NCBI RefSeq assembly: GCF_037975245.1
Contig: NC_092579.1
Location: 23,233,166-23,297,165 of the forward strand
Reading direction: 5' to 3'
DNA length: 64,000 nucleotides
From: Apostichopus japonicus
Lineage: Eukaryota; Echinodermata; Holothuroidea; Aspidochirotida; Stichopodidae
The position numbers were made by a program, and so were the translations under genes. The notes below the pieces were generated by a model, which saw only the letters and a list, made by a program, of their open reading frames with translations, made no database searches and was not told the DNA's origin. This document shows positions 14,201 to 23,874 of this stretch, piece by piece (position 1 is the first letter of the stretch; every line of letters begins with the position of its first letter).

Positions 14201-14217
14201 ACGTTGACGTTGCATAG
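1691..14217 (+). CDS. HEAT/ARM-repeat protein, 3' part of a spliced gene (six exons)
   Basis: Six exons join in one open frame: 1691-1820, 6088-6170, 11184-11257, 12767-12818, 13321-13499, and a last exon from 13993 (or 14034). Every junction has AG/GT borders and matching phase. The product is a chain of amphipathic helix pairs rich in Leu, Ala and Val, with segments such as [30 protein letters not shown] and [15 protein letters not shown]. This is the pattern of HEAT repeats, which act as protein-binding scaffolds. The visible part is 238 residues with the first acceptor, or 233 with the second. The exon at 1691 starts in phase 0 behind a good acceptor and has no start codon, so the gene begins upstream of the window. 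HEATR4-like or HEATR9-like proteins are possible relatives, but I cannot fix the ortholog. The exon chain is seen in the sequence; the HEAT assignment is from helix pattern. Confidence 0.82.
4540..5480. repeat. Pyrimidine-rich minisatellite
   Basis: Repeats of about 70 bp are built on catcctcacctcccttccca, ccctcctttccaccatcacc and atctcaccttgtacctccc. Long open frames here are repeat artefacts. It lies in the HEAT intron between exons a and b. Confidence 0.85.
6088..6170 (+). CDS. HEAT gene exon b
   Basis: 83-nt exon after ttgacttcag and before gtaagtatt. It encodes [18 protein letters not shown] and on to DDPSR, and ends in phase 0. The donor matches the consensus closely. A (TA)n tract and SINE copies begin shortly after it. 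Confidence 0.8.
6213..6439. repeat. (TA)n microsatellite with duplicated gggcttcct interruptions
   Basis: Nearly pure TA repeats, interrupted twice by gggcttcctatat and by catatatatatgtatatgat, indicating segmental duplication within the tract. Confidence 0.9.
6440..6757 (-). mobile_element. SINE copy, diverged
   Basis: It matches the 51764-52104 unit over its whole length in reverse, including atgagttggaaaatccagaa and aagccggatctcgatagaga. The A and B boxes have decayed. It lies in a HEAT gene intron next to a long (TA)n tract. Confidence 0.72.
6798..7122 (-). mobile_element. SINE copy, diverged, in tandem with the previous one
   Basis: A second copy in the same direction, about 40 bp beyond the first, with the same start (atgagttggaaaatccagaa) and end (aaggccggatctcgaaagag). 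The two may have arisen by duplication or by two insertions into (TA)n. Confidence 0.72.
7614..7661. repeat. (TA)n microsatellite
   Basis: A run of about 24 TA units in the HEAT intron. Confidence 0.9.
8093..8403. repeat. Tandem duplication of a 150-bp segment ending in (TA)n
   Basis: The sequence taccttgatgtatcatgtac through ataaccac(a/g)gcatatatatg occurs at 8094 and again at 8244 with almost no change, each followed by TA-rich DNA. Confidence 0.85.
11184..11257 (+). CDS. HEAT gene exon c
   Basis: 74-nt exon after ggtctacag and before gtaagtcat. It encodes [18 protein letters not shown] and on to VEQ, with the Gln codon split two plus one. It contains the Ala/Leu second helix of a HEAT unit. 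Confidence 0.8.
12767..12818 (+). CDS. HEAT gene exon d
   Basis: 52-nt exon after ttttccctcgcag and before gtgagattc. It completes the Gln codon and encodes [17 protein letters not shown], ending in phase 0. Confidence 0.77.
13321..13499 (+). CDS. HEAT gene exon e
   Basis: 179-nt exon after cccatgtgtag and before gtactgtca. It encodes 59 residues, from [18 protein letters not shown] through [14 protein letters not shown] to GGPLA, and leaves two bases (AG) of the next codon. It is more GC-rich than the introns around it. Confidence 0.83.
13620..13965. repeat. CT-rich minisatellite in the last HEAT intron
   Basis: About 25-bp units (cctcccattccctctccccc then ctcag) repeat up to 30 bp before the terminal 3' splice site. 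Many copies end in cag, so the intron carries numerous decoy acceptors. Confidence 0.8.
13993..14217 (+). CDS. HEAT gene terminal exon, two possible readings
   Basis: With the acceptor ending at 13992 the frame continues as [14 protein letters not shown], which completes a HEAT helix. It then runs through a Ser/Pro-rich tail to TAG at 14189-14191. With a second acceptor ending at 14033 (gctgtgcaag), the same donor phase gives [15 protein letters not shown] and an acidic tail ending [12 protein letters not shown] with TAG at 14215-14217. The second reading looks more protein-like in composition. Both may be used, or a base may be wrong in the assembly. Confidence 0.68.
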
Positions 14218-17200
14218 AGAAGTTTGTCAGCAGCATGTGCCTGGGGGGGGGGGGGGGTTCGGGGGCATGATACTTAATCAAATGTGTCATTTAAAGTAAA
14301 ATGGGGTAAAGGAGAGGGGGAGAGGGAGGCAGAGGGAGTGGGGAGTTAGTTAAGGGGTTTATGATGTTTATTGTCTCCCTACTTTCTGACTTGCCAATTT
14401 ACTGGAAAAAAATTGTCCATGATCTTGTTTGGCTGGTGCATTTATAGTCACGATTAACGAGGATTAGAATGTACTCACTTCTTTTAGCGAATCATATCTT
14501 AAAGGAACACACTCTTAGACTTGAAAACTCTCATCCGGATATTTCATGCTTGGTGACACATTCTGTTGAGTTGCGAAGCAGAATTGAATCGGGTTTCAAC
14601 CGGCATCGAGTGTTTCTACACATATTTGAAACCCTCACTATTGTAGGACTGTCATGTTTGCAACGGTCTGTTTGTCGAGGGCGAAGTACGCTGCTGCTGG
14701 TTATCCGCCTGCAAATGTTCTGGTCTATTGTTTGTTTCCGAGGATGATATTTGTTAAGTACGTCATTTGTCAATGTCATCAAGCTGTAGGGAATAACCCG
14801 TGTGCTTTTTACGAGCTTTGAAAAAGGTCTGGAGTAAATCAATGAAAACTGATGTCACACGGATGCGGTGTTTCGTAAAAGACGGTACGTTGCTTTAAGT
14901 TGGCACAAGTTATTTTCAAGAACCTCTCCAAGAATAGCCTTTGATCTACTCGAGGGTTTGATGTCTTAACTTCCACAATGATGTATGATTTATTGTCTGC
15001 TAAATGTTGTTAATGGTGACCGTTTTGTAACTTTTACAGCAGTCGAAACGATGTTGGTCAAATTTTGAGGTCCTGCGTGGTGGTAGTTATAATTCATTTT
15101 ATTATTAGCTTGACTTTTTCATGTTTCCTTTTCAAACTAACAAAAGAAAAAAGGTGCAAAATTTTGAAAATCTTTCAGATAGTATTTGCATTTTGTTTGT
15201 GATTAATTTCCAAAATGAGGGAAGCGTACGGCGAACAAAATGTTTAGTGTGCAGTGGAATGATTAATTGACTTGTTTTGGTAGAATTGTAGGAAAACGTT
15301 ATACTTCATCAATGACCAAATTTAGTAAACTTGTTGATGGGAATTGATGGCCAAACTTGAACCGAATGTTACAAGGCAACATTTTTTTTTATTTAATATT
15401 TCGGACATTTTACATAACTTTTATCAATGAAGTACAGTAATATTCTTGCTTGGCCAAAACATTCTATTCCTTGCTTGGAGCTAAAAACTCATAAGGAAAT
15501 ACTTTACATCCATTAAAATAATCTATATTTTCCCAGCAGCGTATAGCGAAGTCAAACGGTACAGTCTTTATTTTTGGGGTCAATTATCTGAAATATTTTT
15601 TTTTTTAAATCACTTTGTGTGTGAGAATGGGTGAGCTTTTGTAGGTTGAGGTGAGTAGTTTTCAGTCAATAGATAATTTGTTTGGTAGTTCTTATATGCT
15701 TCTATTTCTCGTTTTGACATGAATCTGGTCATTCGTGAAATGACATGACATATTTTACGGAATGTTTTGAAAAGAGGGAGAATAAACAGTATGGATAATA
15801 CTTTATGCTTCAGCCACGATTTTACGCTGAGTTTGATGATTCAAATAAACCTATGACTTAGCTAAAAATTGTAACAAATAGAGTGTTATGCAGTACTGGT
15901 AGGTTCATTGTTCAAAATTGAAATTCATTCATTTGGAGCGAGACCTTGACAATGGGATCGAGGCAGTGTGCAGGTGTTGGGGCATGTCCCTCCCCTTAAC
16001 ATCCAATCGGGGGGGATTTTGTTTTCCAAATTCAAAAAGGTATTTATTATCACAACCTTGTATTTCGACCTAGTTTAAGGCCACTCTGGAATGTGGTAAG
16101 GCTTTGAATGAACTTTCTGATATTTTGGGGATTGGGGTGGGTTAGACCAGTCACTCACTCTACAGTTAAGCAGTGGCATGTGCAGAGGGGGTGGGGGCGG
16201 AGGGAGGTCAATTCCTCCTTTGTCTGTTTAATAAATCCTTCAGTGGGGGTGTCTTACATTCAGACAGGGAAAGATGAGACCTCAGGAAGTCCATCCATAA
16301 AGGTACATGCCCTTACCTAAATTAAAATTAAGAATCCCCTCAACCCCCCCCCCCCCACCACTTTTGAAATCCTGTGCTTGTCACCTATCATGAGCTATGA
16401 ATTCTTTCTTGGGGTAGGAGGCGTGGGGAGGATATAAGACTCACTCACTCACGCATTCTAGGAGAGTTGAGGAGTTATTTTAGCAAATCTCATGAGCTAA
16501 TTTGTTAGATACTATTTTGGGTGGGGTGGGGACGGGGAGAGCATATGGCTGTCACCAATGGTGTATCTGAAGAAATGTGAGAAAAATATTACACAAGAGG
16601 AATCTTCTTTTTTTTTCTAGCCTCTGCCGTATATTACATCTTCTACCTTGTCAACCTTTGCATCTTTCATACCATAAAATTTCACACTTCTTTAATAAAA
16701 TCATCTCTTACAAAAACAAAAAGTTTTCTTAAAAAGTACTGGAAAAATTTACCTTTTACGGTTAAGGCTTTTGTCTTTCTCTTAAGATACCTATTAGATA
16801 ACAAGCATGAACAACATCATGTCTACAACTTTATCTAAGACTAAGTTAAGTAACTTTCAATTTTGCTTTGTTGTCATAAACTGTTAAACATCATAACGTT
16901 AAGAATCATTGCTTCTAGTGATTCTCTCCCGCCCAAATTCATAGGAATTTATAAACTTTCTTTAATCCAAAAATATCAAAGGCTTTTCAATCTATTAAAA
17001 TTGCCAAAACCTTGCACTATTTCATGGACCTCCCAAACAACCCCTCCCCCCCACCCCACCTCCCCTCCTCCAAAACCATTCACACACATCCATTTCATTT
17101 CTTTACCAACCCATGCAATCCATGCCATTTGAAAGATTTCTTCTATTTGGTCATACATTCACCCCTTAACCGTTCACCTCGAAATAACTTGCAAACAATC

Positions 17201-18760
17201 TTTAATTCTTAAAATAAAACTTGAAACATTACATTTTGTCCCTGACAAAGTTGTACTATATGGTAAACATGTTACTACAGCACATTAAGCCCCCTCCCCC
17301 TTTTTCTTTTGAACTGTATTCTCTTTTGCTTTGAGCACTGGCATAGAGGGAGGAGTCACAGTAGTGATTTGCATGTTAAACTAGTCAATTCAGCCACTTT
17401 CTCATTGGTAACTCTCCGAGTCAATATCCTCAAAAAAAGTTGGAAAAGTGCCCCTTAAAAATTCAACCTCCACTGCTTGCAACCCTGTCTATTACGTCTC
17501 AAAAGTCATTTTCCAGTTATGACTCATCCATAATTAAAACAGTACAACAATCTCAGCAATTTTACAAATATTTTTTCGTGTGTAAAAAGGAAGAATCTAT
17601 ACTTAAAATTGGCGTAAACAACTAAAGTTGATTGCAAGACTATGATACAGACAAATACTTATTGTACCACACTGAGTTGTTTACTTTATATTCTAACTAA
17701 AACATATCATATATGAATGAAAAAAAGTTACTGGGTACTACTAAGCAGATATTTTAATTTTAATCCTTTTCATATTAATAACTCATGAACAATACATTTG
17801 TTACACTCTTGAAAGATTTTTCCTTATTGTTTTTTGGTTAAAGCACATCTTACAATAACCTACTAAAACTATTCTTTACTTTTCTATAAGAATATTATAC
17901 TGAGTAAAAAGTGTACAGTTTCTTTTTTGTTTCAGGTTTTCCACATTAATTTTTAATAAAAAAAAAACTGCAATCTTTTTCCTTTACAGTATTCTATTAA
18001 TTAAGTTTTCCTCAGATAACAAAGAGAGGGAGGGAGAGAGAGAAAAAGTGAAACTTGGAGAAGATAATGTCAAAGTTGTTGAACATGGACATTTTTGATG
18101 CAAGTCTTAAATGTTCACAACTGAACTCCTCCTCCAGCAACAATTTTACAAGGAGTTAAGCATAAATATCAAAACTGATCTTCAGCTGAATTTTATAAAA
18201 ATTCAACAAATTTCCTATTTAATTCTCGTACTTTGGTTCATTTGTGTCATTCATACAATACAATGACTAAGGAATTGATTACTTATTACAAAATCTTATG
18301 GAACAGAAATTAGTTGTTTGTTTGGTTTTTATACTTTCTTATTTCAGAGATAAACCCAACCTCCTTTTTTTTTAAATTTTTGTCTCCTGTACAAAAATTA
18401 ATGTATGTTACATACTGTATGTTACATACATACTACATAACCTGTTGTAGTATTAACAATAACGTTCACTAAAAACATTTTTTTTTTATTGTAATTTTCA
18501 CTTAACTTTACCTCGTTGGCATAAAGAAATATGTTTCTCGTTTGGTACTGTCATGACTGCCTATTGCATCGTCTTATAAATATTCATAGAGTGACACTCA
18601 CATTCTGTTCTAGCTTTATATGAACGTCTTCTTACAATTCTATTTGCGTAAAACTGCTCTGTTTTTGTAAAAGAGAAAATCGCGAGAGACTTGACGAACC
18701 TACACATCAATTTTAATATATACACCATGTAATATAAGACTATAGGATTCTATCACATAG
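14218..18760. other. Intergenic region and probable HEAT 3' UTR
   Basis: AT-rich sequence with G-rich and C-rich runs (14243, 16350, 17040). Open frames on both strands at about 14470-14840 have no recognisable domain. I see no gene. Confidence 0.5.
15781..15786 (+). terminator. Candidate polyadenylation signal for the HEAT gene
   Basis: This AATAAA is the first canonical hexamer I found downstream of the terminal exon. It would give a 3' UTR of about 1.6 kb. It rests on position only. Confidence 0.25.
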
Positions 18761-18768
18761 GTACTATG

Positions 18769-19855
18769 CAGTGGCGGCGGAACCGGGGGGGCTTGGGGGG
18801 GCTCAGCCCCCCCAATAAAAAAGTTGAGGGGGCAAATGCATGATAAGCCCCCCCAATATTTACCAAGGCTCCGAAACTTACATCTGCCCATTTTTCAATG
18901 CATACTTGTCGATCTGTCCGATGCACACGTATACTCTATAGGTGTAATAATTTAAGTAATTGCTGGGGGACCCTCGGCCCGTCCCTTGGCTATAGACCAC
19001 ATTGTCACCCCAACCGCGTCTTCACGCCCCGTGAAAAGTGGAAGCAGTGAGTGTGAGTACCGGTGAGCGTAACACAACTTCGTCTTAGGCCAATGACTTG
19101 CCTCATTTCAGCCAGTTCTCCAACATCCCCTTACTTAGTGGTGGATCGAGCGTCCATATATACAGTCAGGGCGGATCCCCCCCCCCCCCTGACGGACTCA
19201 AATGGACTGCTGGCGCCCTTTTCAGCTTTTCACTACTTTTTACTTATTCGCGATTTTTGACTATTTTATTGCGCTCTCATATACCTATTGACATTTGTCA
19301 TATTCTGTCGGTGTATTTTCCGACAAAATGGCGACGACACCTATTTATTCTCCGTTTATCTGCTAATTAGCAAGGCCCCGGAAAGGGTCATTTCCTGCAA
19401 TCTCGGGAGTATCTTTACTCAAAAATTTTCTGTACGCTCCGCGCCAACCTGTGGTGGCGCTCCGCTTAGATAGTGTCGAAAGCGCCCCTACAGACCATTC
19501 TTGCCCCCCCCCCGACCAATACCCCTAGCCCCGCCACTGCCCTTACTACACTCAAAAACGTCTTTGCGAGTACACTAAAAGTAATAGCAACTCTCTTAAA
19601 ACACCATCGAATATACAAATTACAATGTTTTTACAGACTTAACGTGCAATCTGAGAAATTGCAGGCTTGAGACACATATTTTAGGGCCAGGTATTCGCAG
19701 CATAAAACACTCGGGAAGTGCCGTTTCCGGTCATCTGGGGGTTTGAAAAAACCCAAAATTTTCTTGTACGCTCCGCGCCAACCGATGGTGGCGCTCCGCT
19801 TAGATAGTCTCCACACATTAGCCCCCCCAATAATTTTTCCGTTCCGCCGCGCCTG
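18769..19855. mobile_element. hAT-like non-autonomous element (outer), 8-bp target duplication
   Basis: The left end is CAGTGGCGGCGGAACCGG and the right end, complemented, CAGGCGCGGCGGAACGG. GTACTATG flanks both sides (18761-18768 and 19856-19863). Poly-G/C tracts follow both ends. It carries a second complete element inside (19136-19539), and has no gene of its own. Confidence 0.85.
19136..19539. mobile_element. Nested hAT-like element, 404 bp, 8-bp target duplication
   Basis: Ends are TAGTGGTGGATCGAGCG and, complemented, CAGTGGCGGGGCTAGGGG. CCCTTACT flanks both sides (19128-19135 and 19540-19547). It is closely related to the element at 35500 across its length, with the segment gacggactcaaatggactgc in both. 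It inserted into the outer element after that element had landed. Confidence 0.85.
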
Positions 19856-19863
19856 GTACTATG

Positions 19864-21061
19864 TACAACCCGACCAGTATATTACCTACACAAGACATAG
19901 AGACTAGTATACGTATTAACGGTGATGTTGAAAACCGATGTAACGGTGTCGTCCGATAGCCAATAAGCACAGTGATAATGTGACACGCTTTAAGATTTAA
20001 AAGATGCTGGTATAGGCGTATATACGGTTTCACTGAAATGTATGAAATATTGCAGTATGTGTGATATCTTCACAGTACATTTAAACTATAGTATATCCAT
20101 ACGGACTCAAAAAAACTAAATGCGAAACAATGGTGAACATTATTTGCGGTTTTCTTCTTAAAGCAAAATTCATATTCCAATTTTTTTTCCCCGCTTATGA
20201 ATATTGATCTGATGGATTAGTGTTCCATTTATGAAACCATATAGCCTACAACAACCTCAATTTGCATTCTTTTTATTCCCCCCACCCCACCCCACTACCA
20301 AAAAAAAAACACGCTGATTTGCGAGTTACGAAAGTATTTAATCAGGTGCAATCCCAAACAGACACAACACAAATAAACAACAACATTGTCTTCATAATTT
20401 GAATCAAGATTCAGTGACGCTATCGTTGAGCCCCATTACCCCCCCCCCCCCACCCATCGAGAGTCACTTACGCTATCTTTCAGCCGCATTTCCTCCCCTC
20501 CCAACCCTCTCCTCAACTTCCACCAGGAGTCTAATTAATCCACACATGATATGCATTCTGCTCCCCACTTATATAAACCAACATTACAAACCGTCATTTT
20601 CTATTTTGAAAGTTCATCCTCCTTACTTTTTCTCCCTTTTTTTTACCTCCTTAAATGACTCTCGACATTAAAAGGACAAATACCATATCAGCGAAAAAAA
20701 AGTAAGAGTAAGTCCAAATATAGAAACTTGTTAGATCCATTTAAGAGGAAGGAACAGAGAATGAGACAGACAGAAGAAACAAAACTTTAATAATGAAGTA
20801 GAATATTTTAAAGCTGAAAACACCGAGATTCGTAGAGATTATACAGGCGGAGGGCTTTTTACTCGAGGCATCATTTACACTAGTCACACACTAATCGGAG
20901 GATAAACCCGTTTGCTGATTTTGGTCGCCTTTAAGGCGACCGCTACTCTTTTTCTTTTCTGCTTTCATTCTTTCGTTCGTTTTCATAACAAACATAGAAA
21001 ACGAAACACGTTCTTGTTCTGCAGTTTTGTCCCGGTCCGTTATGATTCTTAACGAACCCTT
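19864..21061. other. Intergenic region between the converging HEAT and CBX genes
   Basis: It probably contains the CBX 3' UTR (to about 20250). Poly-C runs at 20438. No other gene seen. Confidence 0.5.
20272..20277 (-). terminator. Candidate polyadenylation signal for the CBX gene
   Basis: The complement gives AATAAA about 790 bp past the CBX stop codon. It is supported only by position. Confidence 0.25.
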
Positions 21062-21985
21062 TCACTGATAGGGATTGAACGAAAGATGTCCCCGATCCGA
21101 GGTCCAAAAACATGGCGAGCCAGTCGTACGTATTTGGTCTGGTTGAAAAGAGCATGGAACTTTGTGGAATTCGTCACTTTCGGGCGAAAAGGTAAAACGG
21201 TCCTGTGTGATCGATGGCGACAGTAGCGGCGAGAGGTTAAGCTGAGAAAAATCGATGGTTGAATACGTTGGCTGTACCGACAGTTGTAAGCATTTCCTCT
21301 GAGCGTCGGAGGCTATCTTGGGCTCCTCTTGGACCGGCATGCTGGGCGGGTCAAAGAGCTTTCCAGTTTCGGCAATGTCGGTGAAGTCTTCGTGCGTAAC
21401 CGGTGGACAGCATAGTATCTGAGATGACGGGGAGGAGGGTAACGTGACTGTTGTGTTAGCTTCCATCGGACCTCTCTGTAATCTTTCTTGCACTTTGATG
21501 GATAACTTGAAAGGTAACGAAGGATTCGGCGAAGGAACGGGACCTGGCGACTTGTCGTAGTTTTCACTCTTGATGGTCGTAGTCGTCGTAGGACAGTCGT
21601 CGAAAACGTCGTTATGAATGTCGGCGCCGGGACTCGTGCAAAACGACTCGGTGTCGGACAGGAAACAGCTCGATCTGGCATCGCTCGTCGGCGAACTACA
21701 GGTTGACCCGGCGTCATCCTTTCGCGTCCGACACCATCCGAGCTTGAACTTTATACTCCTCAGGCAGTCTTGTTTGGGAATGTAGCTTACTAGAACTGAC
21801 GACCGTGCCAGAGACTGGTCTTCCGGACCACCCTTGACCGCTAAATTTTCTGGAAAGTCGAGGAAGTTGCCATCCGAGGTACAGAACATTTCCTCCAAGA
21901 GATCGTCGGACAGGCTGGTGATTATCTTCGACTTCTGCAGACGGTTCATCCGACGGCCACTTTTCGAAATCGGAGAAGTCGGTTC
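21062..21985 (-). CDS. CBX exon 5 (long C-terminal exon)
   Basis: 924-nt exon after catccttcag, starting EPTSPISKSGRRMNRLQKSK and ending LSFNPYQ with TGA at 21064-21062. The 307 residues are rich in Ser, Thr, Pro and Asp, including a TTTTT run and many SP sites. They include the acidic segment SLSDDLLEEMFCTSDGNFLD and the basic segment IKFKLGWCRTRKDD. One long last exon for the tail is typical of CBX genes. I found no known domain here. Confidence 0.88.
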   Translation of the reverse strand, partial: EPTSPISKSGRRMNRLQKSKIITSLSDDLLEEMFCTSDGNFLDFPENLAVKGGPEDQSLARSSVLVSYIPKQDCLRSIKFKLGWCRTRKDDAGSTCSSPTSDARSSCFLSDTESFCTSPGADIHNDVFDDCPTTTTTIKSENYDKSPGPVPSPNPSLPFKLSIKVQERLQRGPMEANTTVTLPSSPSSQILCCPPVTHEDFTDIAETGKLFDPPSMPVQEEPKIASDAQRKCLQLSVQPTYSTIDFSQLNLSPLLSPSITQDRFTFSPESDEFHKVPCSFQPDQIRTTGSPCFWTSDRGHLSFNPYQ

Positions 21986-23815
21986 CTGAAGGATGAAGAA
22001 ATAAGTAGATTTAAATAAAAATTATACGTTGCTTGGTGGAAGTTGAAGGCTACGTAACCGTGGCTTAAACTCAAAAGACTTATGAACATTGAAGAAAAGA
22101 CGCGCAGCTACAAGTCTCCTTCCTATTGGACCACCCCCCCCCACCCCACCCACCCACCCCCCCAAAAAAAACCTTTTTCATGATCTCCCGCAATCGGTCT
22201 GTCCTTATAGAACGATTTAAGGTACAAGACCAGACAATGTATAGACAACTGTAAGACCCACTATTTCAAGAAGGACGGACCTTGGTCTTATAGTCATGTA
22301 CGATTGTTAATATAATCATCTCGAAAATCAAAAACATTTTCAAAGATCACTGTAACAATATCTCAATCAGTTCCACCACCTTCCTGCATTTCCCTCACCC
22401 ACTGAAAATGCTATTGCACTGTTTTCCCCTTCCAATGACCGTTCAACACTTCTAGTCTTGCATTGCCGTTATTAGATCCATGTGAACTTTCGCGCCGACG
22501 ACGTTAAACGGCCAACTTACTGCGCAAGGTTTTCAATATTTTTTTTGGCGGGAAAAAGAAGGAAATCGAAAAGAACAGAGAAAGAAACACATAGTACGGT
22601 GGTGATGTAGGGGCAGACAAGTTGTATACCCGGGAAGTAGTAATGGTACAACTCCCTGGTATACCTATACAGTGTTAGTAGTATAACACGAGATATCAAC
22701 CGATTTGTCTAATATTGTCGTGTGTTCCATCTAGACGAACATTATCAAATTTTTTCAAGTTGCTGCGTTGCACGTTACTTGACAACTCGACGAATATTGT
22801 TATATCTTGACGTGCTTTCAAGTTGCGTTAAACATCATATTTTTGGACTAGTTGTCAGTGTGAAAACTAACAACTCGTCTGTCGCTTCAAGACCACCGTA
22901 CGTGCGGGTAATATCTTCTTCTTCTTTTTTAAATTATATAATGATATTCAACTTACCGTGGAGTTAATTCGCTGAGGTCTTGTCGCAATCCCGTTAGTCC
23001 GCGCCATTTTTTTCAAGTTGCTTCTTTTCATCTTTTGTCTGCAAGTAATCAAGTAAATAAAGAAAGAAAATATATTGGTGAGTCTTCAGGCAAAAAGAGA
23101 ACAACATGGATTACATGCCATCTACCATTTTACATGACCCTTCGTAACCTCCGCTTCTATTGGATTTTGTCAATGAGCCGCTACACCTATGACACCCGTC
23201 GGGTTGGCAGGCAAAGGAGTATGTAATACTTCAATGCGTACAAACTTTCCCGCCGATTTTAATCATCGCGCGAACTAGGCACGTGTGTTTTGTTTACATG
23301 AAGCACGCGGCGACGCAGAAACTCATTGCTGACGAGTATAGAAAACTCGTCGATCAATTAACGAGACAACAAAACGGCGGAGCCGCGCGGTATTTTCAAT
23401 AGCTTACCCGTCCTGTTTGACGGCCTCTGTTATTTGCCCTAATAAAATATCGCCCACGCGCCTCAATTTAAATAGTAAATTTTTAACAACCAATTAATAC
23501 GAGGCTTACATATATATACAAGTATTACTGGCGTTATGGGATAAGGTTGTGCATGAGTTGCGTGTGCCGGAATTACAAAAACATAAAAAGAATAATAAAA
23601 TGTTGAATGCATGCAGGCAAGCAATATTAACAAATGATGTTATAATATCGAGTCGTACGCTATCGTGGGACTTTTATATCAAACAATAATTAATTGTATG
23701 TACTGAATGCAGATTGAGCACGACTAATATACAGAAAATGCGGCAACCGCAAGGGCTTAGTATTCTGTTTGAGAGTTTATATTATCACGTTGACTTGTTA
23801 ATATGTGTATGTATG

Positions 23816-23874
<59 letters not shown>

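Noticed and set aside
14469-14842. Overlapping open frames on both strands of about 92 and 103 codons
   Set aside because: No domain, no splice support, and the position fits the HEAT gene 3' UTR.
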